In this document: piece by piece, positions 1 to 7,783 of the stretch | Position numbering within the stretch: the stretch's first letter is position 1 | Layout of the letters: each line of letters begins with the position of its first letter | Assembly: GCF_042665255.1 (NCBI RefSeq) | Contig: NZ_JBHTCD010000009.1 | Reading direction: 5' to 3' (one strand) | DNA from: Insolitispirillum peregrinum | GTDB taxonomy: Bacteria > Pseudomonadota > Alphaproteobacteria > Rhodospirillales > Rhodospirillaceae | DNA: 64,000 nt | Translations under genes and position numbers: made by a program | Notes under the pieces: model-generated | The model's input: the letters and a program-made list of their open reading frames with translations, nothing else | Database searches by the model: none | What the model was told of the DNA's origin: nothing

Positions 1-1121
1 ATCTGTGCCTCGCTGGCGGTGGTGGGGTCTTCGACAAACTGCTTCAGCAGCAGGCCATAGCCGATGTCCGCCGCATGGGCGTCAAAAGTGGCGCGGGTGT
101 CCGGGCTGCTGTCGCCCGCGCGGATTTTTTGCAGGGCGCCATAGGCGATCTGGCCCGAACGAATACGGGCTTCGTGGTCGCGTTGCAGGTCGGCCAGTCC
201 CTTGACCTCGGTATCGGTCGAGCGGGTGGCGATCAGACCCAGCAGGTACGGCACCTTGAGGGCGGCATGGGTTTCCTGCGTTTCCTGTGACGGGAAGCCG
301 AACAGGGTGAAGCTGGCCGGGGCCGGTTCGGTTTTCCATTCGGCTTCGATGGCGGCCAGCTTGACCTTTTGCACGTCGCCCAGCTCATAACCGCTTTCAT
401 CACCCAGCACGATCACCGCCAGACACGAGGCCAGCCCGAAACCGGCAGCCACCGCAAACGAGCGGCGGGCAAAGGCCAGATCGCGCCCTTTCAGCAGGTA
501 CCACGAGGAAATGCCCAGCACGAACATCGAGGCGGTAACGTATCCCGCCGCCACCGTGTGGACGAATTTCACCTGCGCCACCGGGTTCAGGAACACCTCG
601 GTAAAGCTCATCATTTCCATGCGCATGGTTTCGGGCGAAAACACCGCCCCGACCGGGTTTTGCATCCAGCCGTTGGCGACCAGAATCCACAGGGCCGACA
701 GGTTCGACCCCAATGCAGTGAAGAAAGTCACCGCCAGATGCTGGCGTTTGCCGAGCTTGTCCCAGCCAAGGAAGAACAGCCCGATGAAGGTGGATTCGAG
801 GAAAAAGGCCATCAGGCCTTCGATCGCCAGCGGCGCGCCGAACACGTCCCCGACATAGTGGGCGTAATAGGACCAGTTGGTGCCGAATTCAAATTCCATC
901 GTCAGGCCGGTGGTGACCCCGAGGGCAAAGTTGATCCCGAACAGCTTGCCCCAAAAGCGGGTCATGTCGCGGTAAATCTCTTTGCCGGTCATCACATAGG
1001 TTGTTTCCATGATCACCAGCAGCCAGCTGAGGCCCAGTGTCAGGGGAACAAACAGAAAGTGGTATAGCGCGGTGACGGCGAACTGCCAGCGGGACAGTTC
1101 GACAAATGTCTGGTCGATCAT
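1..1121 (-). CDS. cydA: Cytochrome bd ubiquinol oxidase subunit I, partial (C-terminus beyond window)
   Basis: Reads leftward and runs off the window edge, so only about the first 373 residues are present. It begins MIDQTFVELSRWQFAVTALYHF, with the histidine near residue 21 matching the conserved haem b595 ligand. The GDESGYE quinol-binding loop motif lies near residue 242, followed by the long insert (EAEWKTEPAP through GYGLLLKQF) typical of the E. coli-like long-Q-loop class. The subunit oxidises quinol and reduces oxygen in the inner membrane; bd oxidases are known to tolerate nitric oxide. An NsrR-like palindrome sits 124-146 bp upstream of the ATG and nsrR is the next gene upstream. cydB would lie outside the window. 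Confidence 0.95.
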   Translation of the reverse strand, partial: MIDQTFVELSRWQFAVTALYHFLFVPLTLGLSWLLVIMETTYVMTGKEIYRDMTRFWGKLFGINFALGVTTGLTMEFEFGTNWSYYAHYVGDVFGAPLAIEGLMAFFLESTFIGLFFLGWDKLGKRQHLAVTFFTALGSNLSALWILVANGWMQNPVGAVFSPETMRMEMMSFTEVFLNPVAQVKFVHTVAAGYVTASMFVLGISSWYLLKGRDLAFARRSFAVAAGFGLASCLAVIVLGDESGYELGDVQKVKLAAIEAEWKTEPAPASFTLFGFPSQETQETHAALKVPYLLGLIATRSTDTEVKGLADLQRDHEARIRSGQIAYGALQKIRAGDSSPDTRATFDAHAADIGYGLLLKQFVEDPTTASEAQ

Positions 1122-1244
1122 CAGGACGATCTCCCGGATGAGGGCGTTGAAGGACGCAACGCCTGTGACCGGTGCAGACAAGGCAGGGGCCGGGGCGATG
1201 CGCGGGCGGAGCAAGAGCGGCTCTGCCTTCGGGATACGCCTTCA

Positions 1245-1267
1245 AAGATTTATCGTCAATAAATATT
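1245..1267. promoter_or_regulatory. NsrR-like operator upstream of cydA
   Basis: A 23-bp inverted repeat with arms AAGATTTAT and ATAAATATT around a short centre, the 11-1-11 layout of the E. coli NsrR consensus. By hand 16 of 22 defined positions agree. It lies between nsrR and cydA and resembles the site before nsrR. Confidence 0.6.
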
Positions 1268-1282
1268 TAGGTCTCTCTAATG

Positions 1283-1789
1283 TTATGGGGAGGCAGGCCG
1301 CAGCGGACAGCCGCTTTCCAACACGGGAACCGCCGGAACCGGCACGGGCTGGACCGCATCAAGGGCAAAAATCGCCTGCAATTCCGCCTTGTTGGCGGCG
1401 AGGTCGGCCAGCGTGACCGAATCGAGCACTGCCAGAAAGGCGGCATTGGCCGCTTGCAACGCCTTGCGGAAATGGCAGGCATGGATCAGCGGACAGGTGT
1501 TGGTTGCCGGATCAAAGCATTCCACCAGCTTGAAGCCGTCTTCGGTTTTGCGGATCACTGCGCCCAGCACAATCGCCTCGGGGGCGACCGCCAGCCGAAA
1601 GCCGCCCCTGTTGCCGCGCACGGTGTCCAGATAGCCCCAGGCTCCCAGATGATGGACGCATTTCACCAGATGGGCCTCGGAAATACCGAAGCGGGCCGAG
1701 CTTTCCCGGATGGTGGTCAGGGTGGGCGAGCGCACGGCGGCAATCATCAGCAGGCGGACGCAGTAGTTGGAAAAGCTGGTCAGTTTCAT
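1283..1789 (-). CDS. nsrR: Rrf2-family nitric-oxide-sensing repressor NsrR
   Basis: 168 residues. The N-terminus MKLTSFSNYCVRLLMIAA and the winged-helix segment ISEAHLVKCVHHLG...VRGNRGGF are typical of Rrf2 regulators. Three cysteines in the dimer/cluster region (Cys91, Cys99, Cys105; C-x7-C-x5-C) match the Fe-S ligands that let NsrR sense nitric oxide. The ATG at 1789 is preferred to an in-frame upstream ATG at 1843, because the longer form would overlap an NsrR-like operator (1839-1861) and adds residues that Rrf2 proteins lack. Likely targets seen here are its own promoter and cydA. IscR is the main alternative, but the cysteine spacing and context favour NsrR. Confidence 0.85.
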   Translation of the reverse strand: MKLTSFSNYCVRLLMIAAVRSPTLTTIRESSARFGISEAHLVKCVHHLGAWGYLDTVRGNRGGFRLAVAPEAIVLGAVIRKTEDGFKLVECFDPATNTCPLIHACHFRKALQAANAAFLAVLDSVTLADLAANKAELQAIFALDAVQPVPVPAVPVLESGCPLRPASP

Positions 1790-1838
1790 CGACGGTACAG
1801 CCTCTGGCAGGGCAAGGACGGGCGGAGATCTGCCCTGT

Positions 1839-1861
1839 AACATATATGATGTATAAATCTT
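1839..1861. promoter_or_regulatory. NsrR-like operator upstream of nsrR (autoregulation)
   Basis: Read on the minus strand this 23-bp site begins AAGATTTAT and ends ATATATGTT, matching the E. coli NsrR consensus at about 15 of 22 positions. It shares its first nine bases with the cydA site and lies 50-72 bp before the chosen nsrR start, consistent with autorepression. Confidence 0.5.
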
Positions 1862-2098
1862 ACGGAATACCCGTTTTAATAAAAAGGCTATTCAGGCCTG
1901 TCGCAAAATTGCCGTGATGCCGTCGTCAAAAAGCCCTCTTTTGCCTCCAGCATGACCTACCAGGAGGGGTTTCGTGCCGCATTGATCTTCCCATGGTGAC
2001 GGTATTGATGTACTTCCCTTGTTCTTGGGGTTTTATCAGCAAAGCGCAGGTCGGGTGAGCATACCGCCGACCTTTTTTCTAAACCGGGTGACAAAACG

Positions 2099-3091
2099 AT
2101 GTCCAAAAAGGTGTTGATCGGCGGACTGGTCGGTGTGGTGGTGGTGGGGCTGGCCATGGGGGGCTGGGTCTATGCCACGCACAAGGCAACAGAATTCGCC
2201 AGGGCCGAGGTTGACAAGTTTCTGGTGACCAGCCAGTTGCAGGGAAAGGTCACCTATCAGGAGGTGACAGCCTCGCCGCTGGGATCGGCGTCGATCAAGG
2301 GCATTGCCGTGACCGCCCCCGAAGCGCAGGGGGTGACCATTGACGAAATTTCGGTCAAGGATGCCGAATTCCATGATGGGAAGATGTACAAGGGCACGCT
2401 CAATGCGCATGGGGTGAAGGTGCCGCTGGTCGAACTGGCCAATCGCCAAACCCTGTCGCCATCGGATCAGCAGCTCGTGCAGGGTATGGCGCGGATGGGC
2501 TATGGCGTGCTGTATGGCGATCTTGGCATGACGTCCGGCTATGACGCCAAATCGCAGCAGGCGACCTCTGTCCTGTCCCTGAGCATCAAGGACATGCTGA
2601 CCCTGTCTCTGGACGTCGGCTATGGCAATGTCAGTGAAGAGTTGATCAAATCCTTCATGGCCTTCAGCGAGCTGGCCGCAACCGGGACCGCATCGCAGCA
2701 GCAGATGGTCGGGCAGTTGCTGGGGGCTTTGGGGCAGGCAGGCAATGTGACGCTGTTGAACAACAGCTTCCGGGTTGACCTGCAAGGGCTGGCGCCACGT
2801 TTGCAGAAAGAGCTGGACAAGGAACAGCCGGGGCTGCTGGCACAGCAGGCCGGTGTCCTGTCCCAGACCCTGTCGCAAGGTCTGATCAAGGCAGGGGTGG
2901 CTCAGGCGGACGCACAAAAGGCCGGGACGGCTGTGTCCGAGCTGCTCCAGAAAGGCACGCCGCTAACGGTAAAGTCCAACATGGCCGTGCCGTTGCCAGT
3001 GTTCAAGAACGGCAACTTCATGATGCCCGCCTTTACCGATGTCGGGACCTATCTGGCGGTGACGAAGACCACCATCAGCAGCGGCACCTGA
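2099..3091 (+). CDS. Membrane-anchored protein of unknown function (weakly DUF945/YdgA-like)
   Basis: 330 residues. One N-terminal hydrophobic helix (about residues 4-24, KVLIGGLVGVVVVGLAMGGW) is followed by a long soluble region rich in Gln, Ala and Leu, so the protein is probably anchored in the inner membrane with its bulk in the periplasm. Segments such as VTYQEVTASPLGSASIKGIAV loosely recall DUF945/AsmA-like beta-strand repeats, but no catalytic motif is visible. It is a single gene diverging from nsrR and ending in a strong terminator shared with nadC. The function is not recognised. Confidence 0.75.
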   Translation: MSKKVLIGGLVGVVVVGLAMGGWVYATHKATEFARAEVDKFLVTSQLQGKVTYQEVTASPLGSASIKGIAVTAPEAQGVTIDEISVKDAEFHDGKMYKGTLNAHGVKVPLVELANRQTLSPSDQQLVQGMARMGYGVLYGDLGMTSGYDAKSQQATSVLSLSIKDMLTLSLDVGYGNVSEELIKSFMAFSELAATGTASQQQMVGQLLGALGQAGNVTLLNNSFRVDLQGLAPRLQKELDKEQPGLLAQQAGVLSQTLSQGLIKAGVAQADAQKAGTAVSELLQKGTPLTVKSNMAVPLPVFKNGNFMMPAFTDVGTYLAVTKTTISSGT

Positions 3092-3114
3092 TCGCAGGCT
3101 GCCGTTTCCCCACC

Positions 3115-3162
3115 CCAACCCCCACGCCGAGGCAGCACCCCGGCGTGGGGGTTGGCGTTTTT
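3115..3162. terminator. Convergent rho-independent terminator between the unknown gene and nadC
   Basis: A perfect 15-bp GC-rich stem (3115-3129 with 3141-3155) with an 11-nt loop, followed on the plus strand by GCGTTTTT. It lies between two converging genes. Confidence 0.85.
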
Positions 3163-4012
3163 AGCCGATGAAGTCCAGTCCGACATCCAGCGACTGGGCG
3201 CTGTGGGTCAGGAAGCCCAGCGAGACCAGATTGACCCCGCTGGCGGCAATGGCGGCCAGATTGTCGAGGGTCACCCCCCCCGAAGCCTCGGTGGTCATCC
3301 GCCCGGCGACCAGCGCCACTGCTTCGCGCAGTTGATCCGGGCCCATGTTGTCGAGCAGAACCGCATCGGCCCCGGTTGCCAGCAGTTCGCGCAACTGGTC
3401 GAGGGTATCCACTTCGACTTCGATCTTCACCATGTGGCCGAGACTGCTTTTGGCCCGCCGCACCGCTTCGGTGATGCCGCCGGCCACCGCAATGTGGTTG
3501 TCCTTGATCAGCACCGCATCGTCCAGACCAAAGCGGTGATTGGTGCCGCCGCCGGTGCGGACGGCGTACTTTTCCAGCACCCGCAGGCCCGGAGTGGTCT
3601 TGCGGGTACAGGCAATGTCACAGCCCAGCGGCTTGGCAAGCGCCACACACTGGCGGGTGTTGGTGGCAATCGCCGACAGGCGGCCCAGCAGGTTCAGGGC
3701 CACCCGCTCGCCGGTCAGGATGCCACGGGCCGGGCCGGAAACGGTGGCAACGGTGGTGCCGGGTTCAACGTCGCTGCCGTCGGGGTGGTGGATGTCAAAC
3801 ACCACCGCCGGATCGACCAGCCGGAACACCAGCTCGGCCATCGGCAAACCGCACACGCGGCCCGCCTTGCGCAGTTTGACTTCGGCGCGGGCGGTCATCC
3901 CCGGCGGGGCGATGGCATCGGTGGTGATGTCACCGGCCCGCCCCATGTCTTCGCGCAGGGCGTCGCGCAACAGGGGCTCGATGATCAGCGGATGAGGGGC
4001 GGACAGGGTCAT
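3161..4012 (-). CDS. nadC: Nicotinate-nucleotide pyrophosphorylase (carboxylating)
   Basis: 283 residues. Converts quinolinate and PRPP to nicotinate mononucleotide, the last step of de novo NAD precursor synthesis. Diagnostic segments include ACTRKTTPGLR (quinolinate/PRPP-binding Arg and Lys), GGGTNHRFGLDDAVLIKDNH and the phosphate-binding end EASGGVTLDN. The ATG at 4012 overlaps the nadB stop in an ATGA junction, so translation is coupled; a longer in-frame start at 4153 would lie inside nadB. It is the third gene of the nadA-nadB-nadC operon. Confidence 0.96.
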   Translation of the reverse strand: MTLSAPHPLIIEPLLRDALREDMGRAGDITTDAIAPPGMTARAEVKLRKAGRVCGLPMAELVFRLVDPAVVFDIHHPDGSDVEPGTTVATVSGPARGILTGERVALNLLGRLSAIATNTRQCVALAKPLGCDIACTRKTTPGLRVLEKYAVRTGGGTNHRFGLDDAVLIKDNHIAVAGGITEAVRRAKSSLGHMVKIEVEVDTLDQLRELLATGADAVLLDNMGPDQLREAVALVAGRMTTEASGGVTLDNLAAIAASGVNLVSLGFLTHSAQSLDVGLDFIG

Positions 4013-5709
4013 GCTGGGCTCCGGGGAACGGACTGAAGGGGAAACAGGGTGCTGGCCGGGGCGGGGTTTGACGGCTCGCCTGCCAGCCCGTGCAAGGGGA
4101 GGATTTCCGCACTGCGCGGGGTGCGTCCCTGCCGGACGGTCAGCCGGTGGCAAAAGGCCTCGCGCGGCTGCGGGTGGTCAAGGCGGCAATGGGCACCCCG
4201 ACTTTCCTGCCGGTGCTCGGCACTGGCCAGCAGCAACGGCACCAGGGTCAGCAGGGAACGGGCCTCGGTCCAGGCCTGCCCATCGGCGAGCGACGGTGCT
4301 ACCCGTGGCAGAGCGGAAAACTGCTGGTCAAGGCGGGCCACCTCGTCGATGGCCGCGCGCAGGCCTTCACCGTCGCGCACCAGCCCCAAGGCGCGGCTGC
4401 ACAGGGCGCGCAGGGCGTCGCGCAGCGCGCGGCAGCCCGCGCCATCGCGCACGGCGGGGATGCTGACGGCGGCAATCGCCATCTCGCGGTTCAGGCGGCC
4501 ATCGGCGGCGGCCAGCGTGATATCGGCGGCCACCCGGTCACCAAACACCAGCGCTTCCAGCAGCGAGTTCGACGCCAGCCGGTTGGCACCATGGACGCCG
4601 GTACAGGCCACTTCGCCACAGGCCCACAGGCCGCCGAGGCTGGTGCGTCCGCGGTGATCGGTGATCACCCCGCCCATGTGATAGTGGGCAGCGGGAACCA
4701 CCGGCACCGGAGCGGTGAACGGGTCAAAGCCATGGGCGCGGCAGCTTTCCAGCACCTGCGGGAAGTGCCCGGCACCATCACGGGCCAGCGCCGGACGCAG
4801 ATCGAGGAACACCGGCTGCCCCGCTGCCGCCCGTTTGCCGACGGCACGCGCCACCACATCCCGCGGAGCCAGGTCGGCCAGCGGGTGTTCGGCGGCCATG
4901 AACGCCACCCCGTCCCGGTCGAGCAGTACCGCGCCGGAACCGCGCAGGGCTTCGGTCAGCAGTGGCAGCCGCGAGCCGTCGCTGTCGGGAACGGCCAGCG
5001 CGGTGGGGTGGAACTGCATGAATTCGAGATCAGCCAGCAGGGCGCGGGCGCGGGCGGCCATCGCCAGACCGTCGCCGGTATTTTCCGGCGGGTTGGTGGT
5101 CTCGCGCCACGCCATCCCCATGCCACCGCTGGCCAGCACCACCGCGCTGGCGGGCTGGATGCGCCAGCCGGTTGGGTCGAGGATCAGCACCCCGCGCAGG
5201 CTGTTGCCGTGCGGGTCAAGGATCAGGTCAACCGCCAGCGAGTCACTGCAACAGGTGATCGACGGGGTGCTGGCGACCTCGGCCAGCAGGGTGGCGGCGA
5301 CGTGTTTGCCGGTAGAGTCCCCTCCGGCATGGATCACCCGCGCCTGTCCGTGAGCGGCTTCGCGGGCCAGTGCCAGCCGACCATCGCTGGTACGGTCAAA
5401 CGGCATCCCCTGCGCCAGCAGGCGGGCGATGGCGCGCGGGCCTTCGTGGGCCAGCAGGGCGGCGATGCTGCCATCGGTCAAACCGGCTCCGGCGCTGACG
5501 GTATCGGCGGCGTGCAGGGCTGGCTGATCGGCCTCGGCCAGCGCCGCCGCGATGCCGCCTTGCGCCCACGGGGTCGAGCCTGCGGTCAGGCTGGCGGTCT
5601 TGCTGAGGACCATTACCGGCAGAGGGGCCAGCGACAGGGCGGCGGACAGGCCAGCCGCGCCGCTGCCGATCACCACCACCGGAGGAAGCGGAGAGGAGTG
5701 GGTCATCAC
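4009..5709 (-). CDS. nadB: L-aspartate oxidase
   Basis: 566 residues. FAD enzyme that oxidises L-aspartate to iminoaspartate for NadA. The N-terminal dinucleotide-binding motif VVIGSGAAGLSAALS, the flavin/substrate segments FMQFHPTAL and AHYHMGGV, and the C-terminal signature GEVACTGVHGANRLASNSLLEAL are all present. The final 60 residues are poorly conserved and proline-rich. The ATG overlaps the nadA stop by four bases, as nadC overlaps nadB, giving a fully coupled three-gene operon read leftward. Confidence 0.96.
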   Translation of the reverse strand: MMTHSSPLPPVVVIGSGAAGLSAALSLAPLPVMVLSKTASLTAGSTPWAQGGIAAALAEADQPALHAADTVSAGAGLTDGSIAALLAHEGPRAIARLLAQGMPFDRTSDGRLALAREAAHGQARVIHAGGDSTGKHVAATLLAEVASTPSITCCSDSLAVDLILDPHGNSLRGVLILDPTGWRIQPASAVVLASGGMGMAWRETTNPPENTGDGLAMAARARALLADLEFMQFHPTALAVPDSDGSRLPLLTEALRGSGAVLLDRDGVAFMAAEHPLADLAPRDVVARAVGKRAAAGQPVFLDLRPALARDGAGHFPQVLESCRAHGFDPFTAPVPVVPAAHYHMGGVITDHRGRTSLGGLWACGEVACTGVHGANRLASNSLLEALVFGDRVAADITLAAADGRLNREMAIAAVSIPAVRDGAGCRALRDALRALCSRALGLVRDGEGLRAAIDEVARLDQQFSALPRVAPSLADGQAWTEARSLLTLVPLLLASAEHRQESRGAHCRLDHPQPREAFCHRLTVRQGRTPRSAEILPLHGLAGEPSNPAPASTLFPLQSVPRSPA

Positions 5710-6734
5710 CGGGCCTCCGGTTCAGGAGCGATCGGGGTATTGCGGCCACAGGCCAGCATCCGGTCTACCGACAGGCGGGCCTTGCAGGCAATGGCCGGGT
5801 CAACGGTGATCTGCGGTTCGAGGGTCAGCAGGGAGTCGCGGATTTTCTCCAGCGTGATCCGTTTCATGTGCGGGCACATGTTACAGGCACGAATGAACTC
5901 GGTTTGCGGTGCCGAGGCCATCAGGTTTTCCCCCATCGAGCATTCGGTCACCAGCAGCACCCGCGCCGGAGACTGGTCGCGGATGAAGTCGATCATCTGC
6001 GCCGTCGATCCGGCAAAGTCGGCGGCTTCGACCACCGGACGCGGGCATTCCGGGTGAGCGATTACCACCAGATCATCGCCAAAGCTGTCGCGGATGTCGG
6101 CAATGTCTTCGGGGGTGTACAGCTCGTGGACTTCGCAGGCTCCGGGGAAGGAAATAATGCCATAGCGGGTCTGGGCGGCGATGTTTTCCGCCAGATAGCG
6201 GTCAGGCAACAACAGGCAGCGGTCCACGCCCCACTCGGCACAGATGCTTTCGACCACCTGCACCGCATTGCCCGAGGTGCAACAGACATCGGCCTCGGCC
6301 TTTACCTCGGCGGAGGTGTTGACATAGACCACCACCGGCAGGCCGGGATGCTCGGCCTTCAGGCGGCGGACATCATCGGCGGTGATCGCCTCGGCCAGCG
6401 AGCAGCCCGCTTGCAGGTCGGGCATCAGCACCACCTTGTCCGGGTTCAGAACCTTGGCGGTTTCGGCCATGAAATGCACCCCGGCCATCACGATCACCGA
6501 GGCGGTGGTCTCGACCGCCTTTTGTGCCAGCGCCAGCGAGTCGCCGGTGATGTCGGCCACGCAGTGGAAGATTTCCGGCCGCATGTAGTTGTGGGCCAGA
6601 ATCACCGCGTCACGTTCGATCTTCAGGCGGTTGATCTCGGCCACCAGCGGGGCGAGCTGCGGCCATTCGATGGCGGTAATCAAACCCTCCAGCGCGGCTG
6701 GCAGGACGGGAAGCGCGGGTGTTTCAGCGTTCAT
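5706..6734 (-). CDS. nadA: Quinolinate synthase, 4Fe-4S enzyme
   Basis: 342 residues. Condenses iminoaspartate with dihydroxyacetone phosphate to quinolinate. The three cluster cysteines can be placed in QAGCSLAEAI, FPGACEVHELY and CNMCPHMKRI; the HNYMRPEI and MAGVHFMAETAKVL motifs are also typical. The start MNAETPALP at 6734 is chosen because the upstream in-frame extension translates the operator repeats (several SEHKN-like octads) and does not resemble NadA. First gene of nadABC, probably controlled through the repeat array at 6778-6864. Confidence 0.96.
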   Translation of the reverse strand: MNAETPALPVLPAALEGLITAIEWPQLAPLVAEINRLKIERDAVILAHNYMRPEIFHCVADITGDSLALAQKAVETTASVIVMAGVHFMAETAKVLNPDKVVLMPDLQAGCSLAEAITADDVRRLKAEHPGLPVVVYVNTSAEVKAEADVCCTSGNAVQVVESICAEWGVDRCLLLPDRYLAENIAAQTRYGIISFPGACEVHELYTPEDIADIRDSFGDDLVVIAHPECPRPVVEAADFAGSTAQMIDFIRDQSPARVLLVTECSMGENLMASAPQTEFIRACNMCPHMKRITLEKIRDSLLTLEPQITVDPAIACKARLSVDRMLACGRNTPIAPEPEAR

Positions 6735-6777
6735 GGTCGGCTCGTGGGCTGCGGGGTGGAGGGGATAGGGGTGCTTA

Positions 6778-6864
6778 TGCTCCCCCTGAGTGCTGTTCTT
6801 GTGCTCTGAGGGAGGGTTGTTTTTGTGCTCTGATAGAGTATTTATCTTATACTCGTATAGAGCA
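6778..6864. promoter_or_regulatory. Array of four 24-bp-spaced operator-like inverted repeats before nadABC
   Basis: Four 16-bp sites of form TGCTCY-N4-GAG start at 6778 (TGCTCCCCCTGAGTGC), 6802 (TGCTCTGAGGGAGGGT), 6826 (TGCTCTGATAGAGTAT) and, in inverted orientation, 6849 (ATACTCGTATAGAGCA). The spacings are 24, 24 and 23 bp, about two helical turns. They lie 44-130 bp upstream of the nadA ATG. A NAD-pathway regulator such as NadQ or NrtR is the natural candidate, but the cognate protein is not in the window. Confidence 0.6.
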
Positions 6865-7107
6865 TAAAAGAGTGAAAGGCAAGCCCGTTGCCGATCATCA
6901 AAGGGAACAAGGGCGTGGAGACGGCTGTTTGCGCGAACCTCAAGCGTGCCGGAATTTCCCGGGAGGTTCGCGCTGGCGTATCGTGTTGAAAAATAAGGAT
7001 TATCGTTTTCATATAATATGTATACATGCAATTTTCGGAAAAAATGCCCGAGGTTCGCGCAAATGCCCTCTTTTCCTGAAGAAAACTAATCTGTTACACT
7101 ACCCGCT
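6865..7107 (+). promoter_or_regulatory. CRISPR leader region
   Basis: AT-rich stretch directly before the first repeat, on the side away from the decayed repeat, as expected of a leader. It holds GAGGTTCGCGC at 6963-6973 and 7050-7060 and the inverted copy GCGCGAACCTC at 6931-6941. No ORF in it is convincing. The divergent nadA promoter must also lie near its left end. Confidence 0.65.
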
Positions 7108-7667
7108 GTCGCGCCCTCACGGGGGCGTGGATTGAAACCCAGCCATTTTCCGGGGTACTCCCGCTCTCCAGCGGTCGCGCCCTCACGGGGGCGTGGATTG
7201 AAACTTTCCGGTCTCGGTGGTACCGAGGTACGTCCGGCGCGTCGCGCCCTCACGGGGGCGTGGATTGAAACAGCGCACCGCCGCCACTTATACGACGGTG
7301 CAGGCCGTCGCGCCCTCACGGGGGCGTGGATTGAAACTGACAACTCCGACCAAAGATAGCCAAAAACAGGGACGTCGCGCCCTCACGGGGGCGTGGATTG
7401 AAACTAGGATCGACGAGTTTAATGCACGCCTCGCAGAGGGTCGCGCCCTCACGGGGGCGTGGATTGAAACGGCGGCGAGGTTGGCAAGCGCGGTAATGTC
7501 AATGGGTCGCGCCCTCACGGGGGCGTGGATTGAAACACCGGCTGGCCAGTTGCCTGTGCCAGATCCTCGAGTCGCGCCCTCACGGGGGCGTGGATTGAAA
7601 CAATGATGTTGTGTCGAAATTCTCGCAACTCACATAGTCGCGCCCTCACGGGGGCGTGGCTTGAGCC
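7108..7667 (+). CRISPR. CRISPR array, type I-C-like repeat, 9 repeats and 8 spacers, no cas genes nearby
   Basis: The 31-bp repeat begins GTCGCGCCCTCACGGGGG and ends GTGGATTGAAAC, which resembles type I-C repeats. Repeats start at 7108, 7174, 7241, 7307, 7374, 7440, 7506, 7571 and 7637; spacers are 34-36 bp. The first eight repeats look identical. The ninth (7637-7667) has a degenerate 3' end (GGCTTGAGCC instead of GGATTGAAAC), marking the leader-distal end. Transcription is therefore rightward from the leader at 6865-7107. No cas1, cas2, cas3, cas5, cas7 or cas8 gene occurs within the window on either side. Short ORFs across the array are translations of the repeat. Confidence 0.98.
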
Positions 7668-7679
7668 TGCCGCCCGGTG

Positions 7680-7772
7680 GAATGGTCCCGTTTTTCGTCG
7701 ATGAGAAAAAAAACGGGGTCCGGGGCCTCAAGGCCCCGGCGAGGTGTGGAGCAGCGCTCCACGTCCCTTCCT
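7680..7772 (-). repeat. Dispersed hairpin element, copy A (truncated, reverse)
   Basis: Contains the GGGGCCTCAAGGCCCC and GGAGCAGCGCTCC hairpins of the family, with no terminal repeat at either end. It directly follows the last CRISPR repeat and lies just downstream of meaB. Confidence 0.8.
7706..7739 (-). terminator. Rho-independent terminator of meaB formed by the dispersed element
   Basis: On the minus strand GGGGCCTTGAGGCCCC is followed seven bases later by a run of eight T. It stands about 45 bp past the meaB stop codon and inside element copy A. Confidence 0.6.
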
Positions 7773-7783
7773 TCCCCTCTGGC

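Noticed and set aside
4090..6057. 655-codon open frame antisense to nadB and nadA
   Set aside because: Same type of antisense artefact; the NadB and NadA motifs lie on the minus strand.
6735..7031. N-terminal extension of nadA to 7031
   Set aside because: The extension translates the 24-bp operator repeats and the CRISPR leader, and the NadA family begins near MNAETPALP.
7132..7606. Open frames across the CRISPR array
   Set aside because: They translate the repeat (GRALTGAWIET and similar) and are periodic with it.
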